Assembly: GCA_022495995.1 (NCBI GenBank)
Contig: JAFEMH010001352.1
Coordinates: 1-64,000 of the forward strand
Source of the DNA: Adenophora triphylla var. japonica
Taxonomy: Eukaryota > Streptophyta > Magnoliopsida > Asterales > Campanulaceae
Direction of reading: 5' to 3'
Length of the DNA stretch: 64,000 nt
Part shown: one piece after another, positions 1 through 11,367 of the stretch
How the letters are laid out: each line of letters opens with the position of its first letter
Position numbering within the stretch: position 1 is the first letter of the stretch
Notes under the pieces: generated by a model
Seen by the model: the letters and a program-made list of their open reading frames with translations, nothing else
Databases searched by the model: none
What the model was told of the DNA's origin: nothing
Made by a program: the position numbers and the translations under genes

Positions 1-1298
1 TCATCTACTCTTCACCAATGCGTGAAATTCATCAACGCCAAATGGAGTGGACTCGAAGTGATCCTCGCGGAAGCAGCAGCAATGGGCAAGTGCTTGGCCG
101 GGCAAGCTACTGACCTGTAAGGTCCCATACACATCGAATACTCTTCTCCAGATGAGTCTCCTACTCCTTCGTCCTCTGCTACGAAGCGTGATCCTCTACA
201 TCCACGCTCTGCTCGCGACCGAGCCGGAAATCGAAGAGCTCATGGGTCAGGATGACAACCTTCTGGATAGTATGCGCAACTCCGTGAAGAATGCTTAAGA
301 GAGGGATCAAGAGATGGACGCCCGATGGAGATTGGGATCGAGGAGTAGAATCCCTTTACTTCGCCGAAAACCCTCTTGCAAACCGGCTCATCACCGATCC
401 CCCGATACAAGACAACCCTTCCTAGCCATTAACACTCCTGATCTTACTAGGACAAATCATCACAAAGATAGTTCAATTCAACATTCCTGTCCGACCTAGA
501 TGAACAGGGCGCAACCTCCTCCAAGGCCTAATCAAGGAAGGAGATATAGCATGCCCTCGAATCGACATTGTAAATGTCGTCCAAGCAAAGATCCCGCATA
601 AAGAGGCGCATTCTATGAAAGTGATCAACATCAAGCAAGAATCAACTCCGACCGCCGAATGCTTCGCCCTCTTTAGAAGTAGCCCTCGCCGACTTCTATC
701 ATCAAAGACCTCTCCAAGGACTCGGTGGCAACACTAATGGAGGGACATCATCGTGGAGCAACCAAAAACCTCCGCGATCCGGTTTGAAATCGAACCGCAT
801 GCAAGCTATTTTCCGGGACTCATGCCAAGGGAAGATTGGCTCACCAACCAAAGACCACTCCCTCTAGAGCTACAAGCCATCCGAGAGTAATGAAGCCTCG
901 GTCCAATCCTCGTCGCCTATAGTCTAGCTTCGAGTCTTGTTGTCTCGTGAATTCACATCTTTGAGTCTTGACGGCTTTACGCCCAACGATTGTGAGTCTT
1001 TGATCAACAATGTACGCCTTCACGCTTTCAATAAAAGGTCCGACCTTTCTAAAAAATCATTTCATTGCATCTTTAACAAGTGATGATGTTAACTAATCAA
1101 AACAGCTTAATAACAATTCATCTCTACAAAAGGCAAACACATTAATTGAATAAATGCATCAAGCAAACATTTAAGCATGTTGCCAAACGAGAGAAAACCG
1201 GGCCCAAGCCGCCGAGGAGGTTTTAATCACAACGATTTGCAAGATTGCCGAAGAGCCAAAGAGACGCAAGTCCGACGCCATTTCCAAAGCACAGACTG
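1..1298. other. Unassigned, probably retroelement-derived sequence
   Basis: No open frame longer than about 60 codons is convincing here and every frame is broken. It precedes integrase sequence on the + strand but does not align with the archaeal-type RNase H that precedes integrase in the sister element at 62-64 kb. Either copy 1 has an internal rearrangement ending near 1,299, or this is a diverged segment. One stretch (about 140-297, + strand) reads as a helical peptide ending at a stop near 297, but I do not recognise it. The last 150 bases are AT-rich. Confidence 0.35.
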
Positions 1299-2555
1299 CA
1301 TCTTCCAATACCTCAAGAACGGGGAAACTACCTTCATGAACAAGGAAGACCCACACACAGAGGGGTCAAAACCAAGAGCATCATGGCCCTAAAACGCCTC
1401 GCTCTCACTTCGTCATCCTCGGGGACATGCTATACAAGAAACGCTACCATGGACCACTCCTACGCCGCATCAACCAGAAGAAGCAAACAAGTTCATGAAC
1501 GAAGTCCACAATGGGGCTTGCGGTCCCCACACGAACGCCGTGAGCCCCGATGCAAATCATTCTCAGATGGGCTACTACTGGATCTCCATGGAGGCAGCAT
1601 TGCATCCACTTTGTCCGAAGCCGCGACAAGTGTCAACGGTTCTCCAACCTCAATCATCTACCTCCCCACGATCTCTACCGCATGACTACACCCCCGGCCA
1701 TTTGCCACTTGGGGAATTGACGCCATCGGGAAAATCGCTCCGCCAGCAAAGAACGGTCACGAAGTTCATCTTAGTAGCCATCGACTACTTCACCAAATGG
1801 GTCGGGCCAAGTCCTACAAGGTACTCACCTCCAAGAAGGTCGCGCATTTCCTCAAGGAAAACATCATCTCGCCGATACGGCATCCCAAATGAGGTCATAT
1901 CGACAACGGTTCACACTTCGAGGGGAATTCGACTGCATCGTCGGCTGAATTCAAGATCACACGCCACAAATCTTCTCCCTACCGGCCACAAACAAACGGC
2001 GCCGTGGAAGCAAAGAAACAAAACCCTCGAACGAATCATCCGAAAATGACCACCCGAGGACGAGATTGGCCCGAGAAGCCGCACCTTGCACTTTGGGGCT
2101 ACCGCACATCGCCGTAATGTACCCACGGGAGAAACCCCATTCGCCCCGACATACGGGATGGAAGCAGTCCTTCCCATTGAACCGGAAATTCCTCACTCCG
2201 AGTGCCGCTGAAAATGACATCAACGGTTGAATGGCTCCGGCCGACATGACGAATTGGCTCGCTAGACGAGCGACGACTAAAGGCCATGGAACACGTCCGA
2301 GCCTATCAAAGCAGGATGGCTAGAGCTTTCGACAAGAAAGTCAAGTCCCGAGACATCGTGGAAGGCGACCTTGTACTCAAAGAAAAGCCTCCCACTCGAA
2401 CCAACCCACCGGGAAAATGGGAACCCACATGGATCGGCCCTTTCGTGGTTCAAAAGATCTTCTCCTGAGGTGCCATGAAGCCGATGCACCTAGACGGCAA
2501 TCCCTTCATGAATCCAAATAACGGAAGCAAACTTCGCAGATACTTCGCCCGAAGA
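1299..2555 (+). pseudogene. Tat-lineage Ty3/gypsy integrase remnant (copy 1)
   Basis: Retroviral-type integrase that would join element cDNA to host DNA in the nucleus, here broken by several frameshifts. Fragments align in order with the better-preserved integrase of copy 2: the IFQYLK linker near 1,300, the zinc-binding N-terminal part with NGACGPH near 1,505, the catalytic core segment ILVAIDYFTKWV near 1,770-1,800, a second core segment near 1,880-2,040, and the C-terminal GPY/F-type module containing KWEPTWIGPFVVQKIF near 2,415-2,460. It keeps a core-to-C-terminal stretch (about 2,090-2,370) that copy 2 has lost. Compared with copy 2, several CTG triplets read CCG. Non-functional as read. 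Confidence 0.85.
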
Positions 2556-2639
2556 AGAACAATCATGCATCTCTTGGCACTCCATGTAGTGTCGAACTAC
2601 GCAGACTCCGAGCCCTCTAGTCCTGGGGAACGTAGGCAA

Positions 2640-3047
2640 CCTTAATTGGTCCTGGCCTAAAAATACACAAAAAGTCAAAAGTTTGAATGTCAATCAAGAC
2701 CTCCATCAAGCTACGCACTTTTCAAGAACACGCCCCAACGTCACCTTGACCAAGTCAAACGACGGCGGCAACATCAAAGGACATCCGAGGGTCACTCAAA
2801 GATCAAACGACCGACTCATGTCCGCTTCCAAGCCAGGGCTTGTCTTTGCCTTCACGCGCTTCGAAAAAAAAAAAAAAAAAGAGAGCTCGAGCAAGGGCTC
2901 ACAAAAAAAATAAAAAAGAGAGCTCGAGCAAAGGCTCACAAAAAAACGAAAATAAAAGAAGCTCAAGCGTAAGCTACAAAAATTGAGGTCAAGAGCCCGA
3001 CGCCAACAAAGAGGCAAGGAAGCTACGGAAATGACCGTCAAAACGAC
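2640..3047 (+). repeat. A-rich spacer with repeated GAGCTC(G/A)AGC blocks, downstream of pol
   Basis: Three or four blocks of poly-A followed by a GAGCTCGAGCAA-like word lie at about 2,865-2,975. The same organisation, in inverse orientation, is found after pol in copy 2 (about 60,850-61,050), including the flanking run near 2,740-2,790 around GTCAAACGACGGCGG. It separates the sense pol region from the convergent antisense gene. Confidence 0.6.
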
Positions 3048-3356
3048 TTGTCGTGGGATCATCCAACCTCTCACCAAGCACAAAGCCAAGCAAAAGGGAT
3101 TGCCGTCATGGCCTGCATCGCTTCAGTCCGCAAATGCAAATGTAAAAGTTCAAAGATGGACGCCGACAAGGTGCACAAAAGAAACAAAGGCAAACAAGAG
3201 ATCTTGCGTCTCGACAAAGCTTTAAAAGTAAATCACAAATCACTAACGGTTACAACATTTCTTGATGAGTTCAAGCACGGTCTACTCTCAAGTTCACAAC
3301 ATGCTAAAAGACAAACTTTAATACATTTAACAAATAATGTGTTTACAATGCAATGA
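3048..3356 (+). CDS. Conserved short sense-strand ORF (102 codons), function unknown
   Basis: I do not recognise a domain. The reading frame lies between pol and the 3' end of the antisense DUF7745-like gene. A matching ATG-started frame occurs at the same place in copy 2 (60,486-60,776, minus strand). The C-terminal half, LDKALKVNHKSLTVTTFLDE followed by FKHGLL, differs from copy 2 at only a few residues, while the N-terminal halves diverge. The DNA itself is very similar here, so the conserved frame may reflect a conserved 3' UTR of the antisense gene rather than a protein. Basic and serine-rich, no signal peptide. Confidence 0.25.
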   Translation: MSWDHPTSHQAQSQAKGIAVMACIASVRKCKCKSSKMDADKVHKRNKGKQEILRLDKALKVNHKSLTVTTFLDEFKHGLLSSSQHAKRQTLIHLTNNVFTMQ

Positions 3357-3372
3357 ATGGATACCTAGGAGG

Positions 3373-4884
3373 TCATTCCGCGCCATCTCGCGCTTGTCCC
3401 CTCGCCATTCTTCCCTTTCTTCCTCGTCCCCGGCGAGTCTTCTTCGCTCAACGCGAACCAACTCGCGTCTCTCGCCCGAGATCGTGGGTCCTCCCCGTAG
3501 AGTCAAATAATCCAAAGCTCTCGTGGCTTCATTCGCCCGTGCTTCGGCTCGGATCTCCTCCCCGCGAGTCCGTAGAAGAGGACCTCTCCCCGTCGCCGGT
3601 CAACTCTAGTCTCGTAGTCAAACAAAGTGTCTCCCGTCACATCCCCGAGGGTCGACTGTGCTTCGGCACTCCTAAGGCAATAGCTACTACGGCAACCGGT
3701 CCCGTAATCGCTACACGCCTCGCTCTCCAAAGCCACTTGGGATCGCCCAACACGCCGCTTCATACCAAAGCCGTGTACCGAGTCGTCAATACGACACTCT
3801 CCCGACGTCTAAGGAGCACCACAGAGGGAAAGCGGAATACTTCCATACCCTCGTAAAATACAAGAAAGCACCTGAGCCGCCATACAAAGAGGAGCTATCT
3901 CCATAGTAGCAAGGTCATCCCACCCAACAAAGGCTCCCGCTTCATCCCAAACCGCCGGAAACAAGCGACGGAATATAGAAGGAGGACCAAGACAAACCCG
4001 GAACTCTAACAACATAGGACCCTTCCCGCAAGGCCCTCCTAGTCTCAATCCTCCAGCTGGGAACCCACCAACGGATCCGATGCGTACCAAGCCGTGCCAT
4101 CCATCTCTCCCAAAGTGATCGATCCATATCCAACACAAGAGGTCGCCGAGCAAATGACCACGGGCTAAACGACGTCTGAGCCTCGGCATGGCCTCGAAGT
4201 CTCTCTCAGCCCACAAGGTGAGCAAAGCGGGGCTTCCCCTCTCATGAAACGATCCCCGGGCCGCGCACGGCCGATACCATGAAGAGTCTCCCCAAAGACC
4301 AACGGGACAATATCCTCTCCAGCTCGCAGTTGCTCCAACCACATCTAGCAAAGCACCATCGCAAATGCCAAGGGAGCCGACCAGAAAAGCGTCGCCATCA
4401 CGCACAAGGCAAATGCGTCCCAAGAGACATCACTCATCATCAACCATGAACCGCTCCGGCAGCTCGTAAATGTCAATATGACCCGAATCAAGGATCATGC
4501 CCCGCACTTCTTCCAACGAAGTACGAAGAAAGCCTGCAAGCTTCACGCTCACAAGCAGACCACCAAGCAAAGGAAGCGAGATGGCTCCACCTCCGGCCCT
4601 CCAATCAAAGCCCGAAAATCCTCAAAGGTGGGCGCCATTTCATTGTAGGAGAAACAATACACATGCCTCCTAACATCCCAGAACTTCACGGCAGCCCGCA
4701 ACAAATCCCAATCAGTAACCAACTCCTTAAAAGACCAAATCGAGCAAAGACGAAACCTTACCTCGAAAACCCGTCTCTGATGCCTCATACGGCGCCGCAT
4801 CCACATTTTCAGCTGCTCAAGGAAGTGTGCTTGCCTCTCCTGCGAAAGCCTCGGCAAAATTCTAGGGACGTACGAAGAATCCAT
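3373..4884 (-). pseudogene. Antisense DUF7745-like gene in the Tat element (copy 1), frameshifted
   Basis: This gene runs opposite to the retroelement and converges on its pol. The start is the ATG of MDSSYVPRILPRLSQE at 4,884, matching the copy 2 start. The N-terminal 100 residues are intact and contain a basic arginine-rich segment (KMWMRRRMRHQRR), then LLRAAVKFWDVRRHVYCFSY and PTFEDFRALIGGPEV, which resemble the plant DUF7745 family commonly found in retroelement-linked proteins; the family call is tentative. Downstream frames (3,809-4,423 and 3,503-3,763) continue the alignment with copy 2 after frameshifts, ending in a lysine/arginine-rich tail with a stop at 3,373. Two palindromes (5,003-5,046) and an AAATAAATGC TATA-like stretch (4,974-4,983) lie upstream. 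Confidence 0.7.
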
Positions 4885-4973
4885 GGCAAAAATGGAGGTT
4901 CCTAGAGAAAATGGGGAAGAAAGCTCGAAAATGGCTGCAAATGGGGAAATGGGGAAGGACCAGACACTGGAAA

Positions 4974-5046
4974 GCATTTATTTCCTTCCCAAAAGCAAGG
5001 TTGGTCCGTACGGACCTCTTTGCATGCTAAGTATGTCCGTACGGAC
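4974..5046 (-). promoter_or_regulatory. Antisense promoter candidate: two GGTCCGTACGGACC palindromes plus TATA-like site
   Basis: A perfect 14-bp palindrome sits at 5,003-5,016 and a 12-bp perfect core (GTCCGTACGGAC) at 5,035-5,046. On the minus strand an AAATAAATGC TATA-like stretch follows at 4,983-4,974, about 19 bp downstream of the first palindrome and about 90 bp before the gene's ATG. The same palindrome is in the element's LTR and before its other antisense gene. Promoter function is inferred from position only. Confidence 0.5.
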
Positions 5047-5376
5047 CTCCTTGTAACCATGACCCATTTCCCCAGCAAACGGTACAACAACCACTGTTCT
5101 CCGCAGGACCTTGCTCCAAACTGCCCAAACACTGGCCAAAGCCATTTCCGGCAAACATACACTACCCACAAACGCACTCTCAGCTCACGTGGCATGCACA
5201 AAAAAAAAATAATAGCAACAATTTCTAGGACAACTCCCGGGAATCACAAAAATGACATTACATCCTAAAATAAAATGCGTTTGCCATGCAAATACGAGTG
5301 TTTTATTACAGGTACATCTAATGTCTGTTGCTAAAAGAAAAAAAGAAGATATGGAAAGAGGGAAAGCAAATGAACC

Positions 5377-8276
5377 CTAGTCCGAATCCTCAGCATCATC
5401 ATCCTCGCCAAGATCATCAAGAGAGAAGTCGGGCATCCCGGTGAACTCGCCCGTCATATCCTCGTCATCAGAGTACCGAGCCCCCTCCGGAGGTTGGTAC
5501 TCAAAGTACTTAGAAGGATCAAATCCGGCGAAAGGATCAAAGAAAGAAGGCTCGACGAACCCTCACCCCGCGCATCCCGCCGAGGAAAGAACCGGTAAAG
5601 GGTCTCGCGGCCTCGGAGCTCCCGAAGACGCCCCGCATCCATGCTATGCCGCCCTCGAAGGTCCCTCCCGCCGTGGCTCCGGCTCGGCTCTCTGCGGAGG
5701 AACATCCACAGAATGCCTCGAAGGCATCGGCTCGTACGCCGGCACACGCCGCGAGGACCGGCAAGACAGCTTCGACGCCATCTTCTTCGCGAAAGACCGC
5801 ATCGCTACATAACGACGGGTCAACATGTCAAAAGCCCTCCCCGACTCCGCACAAGCAAGCAAACCAAAGAAACGCTCAAAGAATACAACCATACTCAACA
5901 ACAAAAAGAGAAAAATACGTAAAAGATGCCAAGATGGAAAAGAGTAAGCACACTCACCGGCCTATCAGATCCACGCGGTAGGCAGCAGGAGCTCGCTCGT
6001 GGACGGCATGCACACCCTCCTCCTCGAGGAATCCCCACGAACATACGTAAAGTCCGGCCTGTGCACCGGAACCTCTCGGGGACCCCGCGGACCAGCCTCC
6101 TCTCCTCGCCAACACCTCGCGGCGTCCTCAACTTCCTCCTCACGAAGGCCCCATACTCCTCTCTATACAACACAAACTCATCGGCACTCACGCCGCCAAG
6201 ATACCTCTCAAAATCTAACACATCCATATCACGGAATCCAACATCCCAAAAGGAGGGTCCCTGAGCCAAGGGAAGCATACCCGGCCATGCCGCGTAAGAC
6301 CCGCTCCCTGTGTACATGACGTCACAAGTCAGCCCCGCAAAGATCTTCCGCCGCACCGTCACTGTGGGAGCCCCTCGAAGTCATCATCCTCATAACGAGC
6401 CCAAGGATACAAAACAAACCTCTCCGGGCTATCTCTCTCCAAATGCTCCCGCACATCCCCGTAGGCGATGGTGAGCTTCCCCGCCGGTCCTCCTCCTCCG
6501 CCGGCGGGCTCAGCCTAACATAGCGGGATACGCCGCTACGGCCCTGTGGATCTCTATCCCACGGGAAGCACCGGAAAATCTCATAGAACCACACCCGTGA
6601 CAAAAGCGTAAAAGGCTTAGTGCAAAAAGAAAATGGAGAAACGACAAGTTGCTAAATCAAAAACAAAGAATAAACTCATACCTCCAAAGCAAAGTCAAAA
6701 CAAGCCAAGGAACTGCCACACCCGCTAAACCGGTCCAAAGAGAAGTAGAGCTCGGCCAGCCCGCCTCGCCCCAAGCTATATCACAAACTCTCTCCAAATC
6801 AATCAAGCTCTCCAGCAGAGCAAAAGGAGCCGTAGTCGAGTGGTTCGAGAACAAAGTCTCGTAAAGCGCAAACCACAGAAGGAGCGCGCGCCAAGCCCGC
6901 CGTCACCCGGCCGGTACCCCGAACATAGGCCCCACACGTCGTGATCCTCATCTCAACATCACTATACAAAGATGCCAAGACCCTCGCGAGGAACAAAGCG
7001 CAAAGCCCAAGCAGCCCACAAGACATCCTCGGCAATCATATTCGCCACCGCACCGGCCCTCCTCAAGGAAAGCCCGTGATAGCAAAGAAAGTCCGTGGGC
7101 GTCACCGTCACCTCTCCCCAGCCTCGATGGAAGGTGGGTGGTATCCCACCAATACTCGTAAAGGCCAAGGAAGACGCTCTTGTTCTTCCTCGTGTCGAAA
7201 CCCCGACCAAATTCTCCACGAACACGCCTGTGCCGTAAGCGTAGACCAGCCTCCTGACTCGGCCTACCATCCACGTAAATGTCGTGCATCCGCTGCCATA
7301 ACTCAACAACAGCCTCGAGCGATCCCCGAGTCTTCATCTTCTTGGCCTTCCCAGCCAAGAGCCCCTCATCCTGCAGGTAAACACAGCAAAGGTACGTCAT
7401 TCACAGTACTTAATGCAAAAGAAAATCAAAGCACAAAAGACCGTCCCAACACGGCAAAGCACATATATCCCGTCACGAAACACGGCACATATTGCACATA
7501 ATTTTTACATGCAACTCAAAACATGACATGCATTATACATAATTTTTTCCATACAAATTGGCCACAAAACACGGTACACACTGTACAAATTTTCTCAACA
7601 AAGGGATCAAGCACTACACGACACATTTTCAAAAGACCCGTCACAAAACACGGCACATATTGCACATACTTTCCCCACAAAGTCCGTCACCAAAAACACG
7701 GCACACATTGCATAACACATTTTCAAAAGAAAAGTCCGTCCCTACACGGCACATACTTTCAGACAAAACCCGTCACGAAACACGGCACCTGTCACATTTT
7801 TTCTACAAAATTTGTCCCTACATGACAATTTTTCCCACATTGTACATACATAAATAGCATAAGGTACAAAACACCAAAACATGCATTTTCATAGAGAGGC
7901 ACTTTATTTTCACAAATAAAAGCTAATCTACACATTTCTGCACAAAATGCACATATTCACAATATTTACATGCTAATTTTCAACAATTCGTCAAGAATTT
8001 CACAAAAGGCATGGCAAATAACAAAATCCCCAAAATGCGAAAAACTAAACCCTAGTTCTAGCATTCAAAAAATTCGAGCAGGGAATCAAAACGGAATGGA
8101 TTTCTTACCTCCCCGACGTTCCTAGAGCGACGATTGTGCACCTCCGGATTCGGATACAATACATCCGGGTTCTTCGAAGATGGAACAAAGGAGATCCAAT
8201 TTCTTTGGAGCTCCATCCGTTGCTCGATCACTTCTTGACTGCGTTGTCGATGATTCCTTCGAGATCCTTTCGCCAT
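5377..8276 (-). pseudogene. Antisense plant mobile domain (PMD) gene in the Tat element (copy 1)
   Basis: Spliced gene opposite to the retroelement. PMD proteins are a plant family shared by transposons and by host proteins such as MAIN and MAIL1, which affect silencing and genome stability. Exon 1 (8,276-8,109) starts MAKGSRRNHRQRSQE and ends at a GTAAGA donor. Exon 2 (7,370-6,682) follows a CTGCAG acceptor and carries the PMD hallmarks: a tyrosine/tryptophan-rich WWDTTH segment, WGEVTVTPTDF, and the helix ending AWGEAGW. Exon 3 (about 6,595-5,958) starts VWFYEIFRC. The last part contains MRSFAKKMASKLSCRSS and an acidic tail with a stop at 5,377. Exon junctions are conserved in copy 2. Frameshifts after TDF and in exon 3 break it, and the exon 3 acceptor reads CACGG where copy 2 has GCAGG. 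Confidence 0.75.
7440..7860 (-). repeat. Degenerate tandem repeats inside PMD intron 1 (copy 1)
   Basis: Roughly 60-90-bp units built on CCGTCACGAAACACGGCACA and a variable tail recur five to seven times within the 738-bp first intron. Copy 2 carries the equivalent array in its intron 1, so the array predates the split of the two copies. Confidence 0.6.
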
Positions 8277-8387
8277 GGCAAGCAATTCAAGCAAAAAATG
8301 GAGGATTTTGGTTAACAATGGAGGTTTTTCTCTCCTTCTCTCTCTCTGGTTCACGCACGGAAGAAGAAGAAATGGGGAAAGGCTCCA

Positions 8388-8473
8388 GCATTTAACCCAA
8401 CCAAAACTGGAACCGTAAAAATCAACTTGGTCCGTACGGACCTCTTTGCATCCCAGGTTGGTCCGTACGGACC
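8388..8473 (-). promoter_or_regulatory. Antisense promoter candidate of the PMD gene: two perfect palindromes
   Basis: GGTCCGTACGGACC occurs twice, at 8,429-8,442 and 8,460-8,473, each perfect over 14 bp. They lie 153 and 184 bp upstream of the PMD start codon at 8,276. A weak TATA-like GTTAAATGC is at 8,396-8,388 on the minus strand. The arrangement parallels the upstream region of the DUF7745-like gene, including the shared TTGG and TCTTTGCAT flanks. Confidence 0.5.
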
Positions 8474-8559
8474 TTCTTGCAACGAGGGGCCAAATTACTT
8501 TCCTGCCCTTATAATCTTTGCCCCTGGCTGTCCTAAGGCCTATTTCAGCAAATTCAGTG

Positions 8560-10060
8560 CAGTATGGTCCTTAACCCATCAATTCAACAACCGGCCGTCA
8601 GTGTAAGCCCGGACTTCGCCCACTCAACGGCAATTCAACAATCGGCCGTCAATATAAGCCCGAACCTCGCCCACTCAACGGCAAAACAAGCGCAAGAAGG
8701 ATCCAACACCTCCCAGCACAAATCCCAAGGCAGAAAACGCCTCCAAAATGCTCATCGACAACGCAAGCACCGGCCATCAAAGTAAGCCCGAGCTCCTTCT
8801 CCAGCAAGTCAAAAGGAAGTCATACTAGACTACATATCCCCAGCACCGGCCGTCATCGTAAGCCCAGACTTTGCCCACTCAACGGCAAAACAAGCGCAAG
8901 AAGGAGCCAACACCTCCGAGTACAAATCCCAAGGCACGAAACGCCTCCAAAACGCCAAATGGTGAAGCAATCATCGGCCATCATCCTTGCCCACTCAACG
9001 GCAACTCAAACACCGGCCATCAAAGTAAGCCCGAAGTCACCCTCTCAGCATGAAGGCCCCTACAGGGCCACGATAAATCCCCAACGGACGAACACCGACA
9101 GTCATCGTAAGTCCAACCTTTCTCCCCAATGGGACAAAGCACGAGGCATCTACACCTCTCGCAATCAAAGCTCAAGGCAGCCATGCCTCCACAAACCGCA
9201 GTCATAAGACGACTCAACTCTTCATACATGACACAATCGCAGCCAGAAGACGATTCAAAGTCCTCACGCATGGCAAACCGCAGTCAGAAAATGACTCAAG
9301 TTTTCATACATGACACCACCACAGCCAGAAGACGATTCAAAGTCCTCACACATGGCAAACCGCAGCCAGAAGACGATTCAAAGTCATCACGCATGGCAAA
9401 CTGCAACCAGAAGATGACTCAAGTCTTCATACTATCTCCAAAGAAGGCTTTAAACCACTCGGTCCGAAGATCGTATAAACCTCCCCTATCACTATCTCCA
9501 GCCCGAAAGGCTTTAAACCACTCGGTCCGGAAGACCGTATAAACCTCCCAAATCACTATCTTCGGCCCGGAAGGCCTTAAACCACCCGATTAGGAAAATC
9601 GTAAAATTTCCATCCCAGGACACCACCACGTCCTCACAATTGACCTCGACGGTCACCACATCTTAGGACACCACCCTGTCCTTACCACTGACCTCGGCGG
9701 TCACACGATACTTCAGGGCACCATCACGCCCACATACACTCACAAATTCACGACCTCTGAACTACGGCCAGGCTTGATTCCCGCCAGGGATACGTAGGAA
9801 TCCTATCACAGGGTCCAGCCATCGACCTATACGGTCACCCAGGACACCACCACGTCCACCCATAGAGTCTTAGTCAGAGGACATCTCCCATCCTCTAGCA
9901 CTACAACTCTCACACACGAACTACGATCAGGCTTGATTCCCGCCAGGGATACATAGGAATCCTATCACAGGGTCCAGCCAATTGACCTAAACGGTCACAC
10001 AACAGGACACCGCCAAGTCCTCCCACCGACCTCCACGGTCACTTCCTCTCCCAGCACGCG
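8560..10060 (+). repeat. Tandem repeat region preceding the 3' LTR (Tat copy 1)
   Basis: Four successive families of short tandem repeats: about 45-bp units with GGCCGTCAN(3-5)TAAGCCCG (8,590-9,120); units with CAGCCAGAAGACGATTCAAA (about 9,235-9,425); about 58-bp units with GGCTTTAAACCACTCGGTCC (9,440-9,600); and units alternating GGACACCACCACGTCC with GACCTCGACGGTCAC (9,610-10,040), interrupted twice by a GGATACGTAGGAATCC-type block. Tat-lineage elements often carry such arrays between pol and the 3' LTR. Confidence 0.75.
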
Positions 10061-10116
10061 ATCCAGATTAGGACCCTTATCTTATCAATGACCCCACTTC
10101 CTCCGAAAGTGACGTC

Positions 10117-10129
10117 GTTGAGGGGCTTC
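10117..10129 (+). other. Polypurine tract of Tat copy 1
   Basis: GTTGAGGGGCTTC lies immediately before the TG that opens the LTR. The same tract precedes the LTRs at 39,855 and, inverted, at 54,163. It is the expected primer for plus-strand DNA synthesis. Confidence 0.6.
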
Positions 10130-11367
10130 TGTAAGTACCCCAATCTGGATTACCCTCTGCCGAACACACAGGAAACACCGCAGACTCACAAACACAGTCT
10201 CGAAGACCTATGGCACTCAAAACCCTCTCAAAACCCTCAACCAAACCAAGGGAGGGGCCTTTCTGGGATAAAAAGGGACAAAAGGACCTTTTGGGAATTT
10301 TCAGAAATTGGAAAAGCATAAGTAGTCCGTACGGACCTCTTTGCTTTAATAATTACTGAATCCTCTTAAAGTCCACAATATTCCCTCAAATCCCGGAGAA
10401 AATGATTACCCTCATGCATGGTTGGTCCGTACGGACCTCTTTGCATGCCAAGATGGTCCGTACGGACCTCTTTGCATAGGGGACATCATAATTCCAGAAT
10501 ATTCACCATCATCACATATTCCCTCAAATCGAGGAAAACCAAAATTCTGGATAACATGGGAGGTCCGTACGGACCTCTTTGCATTTTTCTGGCACTATAA
10601 ATAGAGGGCTCCCCCTCCCTCATTTTACACACCTCCCTCTTCTCTCTTCCTCCCTTAGCCTTCAGGCTCCCCTCTAAGACCCTTCGGGGCAATCCCGGCC
10701 CCTTTCGGATCCTTTCGAGGCCTTCCGAGCCCCCTCGTGGTGCTTCGAAGCCTCCCCGAGCGCTCCCGCATCGCTCCCGCGCTGGCCCAAGGCACTCTCG
10801 AGGTACTCTGAGGCCCCTTGTGGTACTCTGAGGCCTTGCCTGGTCTTTCCAAGGCGTCCCGACTCTTTCTGAGTCAAACCGGCGATCCCAAACCACGCCG
10901 AAACTCTGCCCGAGTGACTCCTGCCACCCAAACGTACGCCGGACCTCTGCCCGAGTGATCCCTGCGATCCCAACGCACGCCGAAACTCTGCCCGAACGCA
11001 GCCTACAATCTCAACTTACGCCGAAACTCTGTCCGCGGACAACCGGCCCCTCCCGAAGCAATCCCGGTCCGTGCCGGAACACTATTCCCTCCTCAAACAC
11101 TATTCCCCAGCGGAAGACAGACACGAACCACCATTGGTAAGGCTTCCTTCCATTACTATTTCAATACATTTCAATACGCAGTGTACAATGTAGACATCCG
11201 ACACAACATGCATTTTTAAAAGCGCACACACACACACACAACAATTAAATAATATTAGGGGTATCCGAAAGACTCATTTTTACGAGGCGACTCGGGTGAG
11301 CTCTAAGATTCTAATATTCTCTTCCTGAGGAGTCATCTGACCTCCGAACTCAAAATCTCATCACACA
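10130..11367 (+). mobile_element. 3' LTR of Tat copy 1, missing its last ~150 bp
   Basis: It starts TGTAAGTACCCC after the polypurine tract and aligns with the complete LTR of copy 2 (52,922-54,163 inverted), including a TATAAATAG box at 10,596-10,604, a C-rich 5' leader, repeats of the type CTCTGCCCGAGTGA, a (CA)n run near 11,226 and the block ATCTCATCACACA near 11,355. Homology ends there, so the terminal part found in copy 2 (up to GGGTAATTTCA) is absent. It contains four palindromes, more than copy 2. Confidence 0.85.
10324..10604 (+). promoter_or_regulatory. LTR promoter with four GGTCCGTACGGACC palindromes and TATA box
   Basis: Palindromes lie at 10,324-10,337 (AGTCCGTACGGACC, 12-bp perfect core), 10,424-10,437, 10,455-10,468 and 10,562-10,575 (the last three perfect over 14 bp), most followed by TCTTTGC. 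The last ends 20 bp before TATAAATAG (10,596-10,604). The third lies about 128 bp before the TATA box, the same distance as the single palindrome in the LTR of copy 2. Confidence 0.7.

Noticed and set aside
5895..6362. Separate gene for this minus-strand frame
   Set aside because: It is the distal part of exon 3 of the PMD gene in another frame, aligned with 57,548-57,865 of copy 2.
8058..8354. Full 98-codon minus-strand frame starting at 8,354
   Set aside because: The real exon 1 starts at the internal ATG at 8,276, by comparison with copy 2, and ends at the GTAAGA donor at 8,109.
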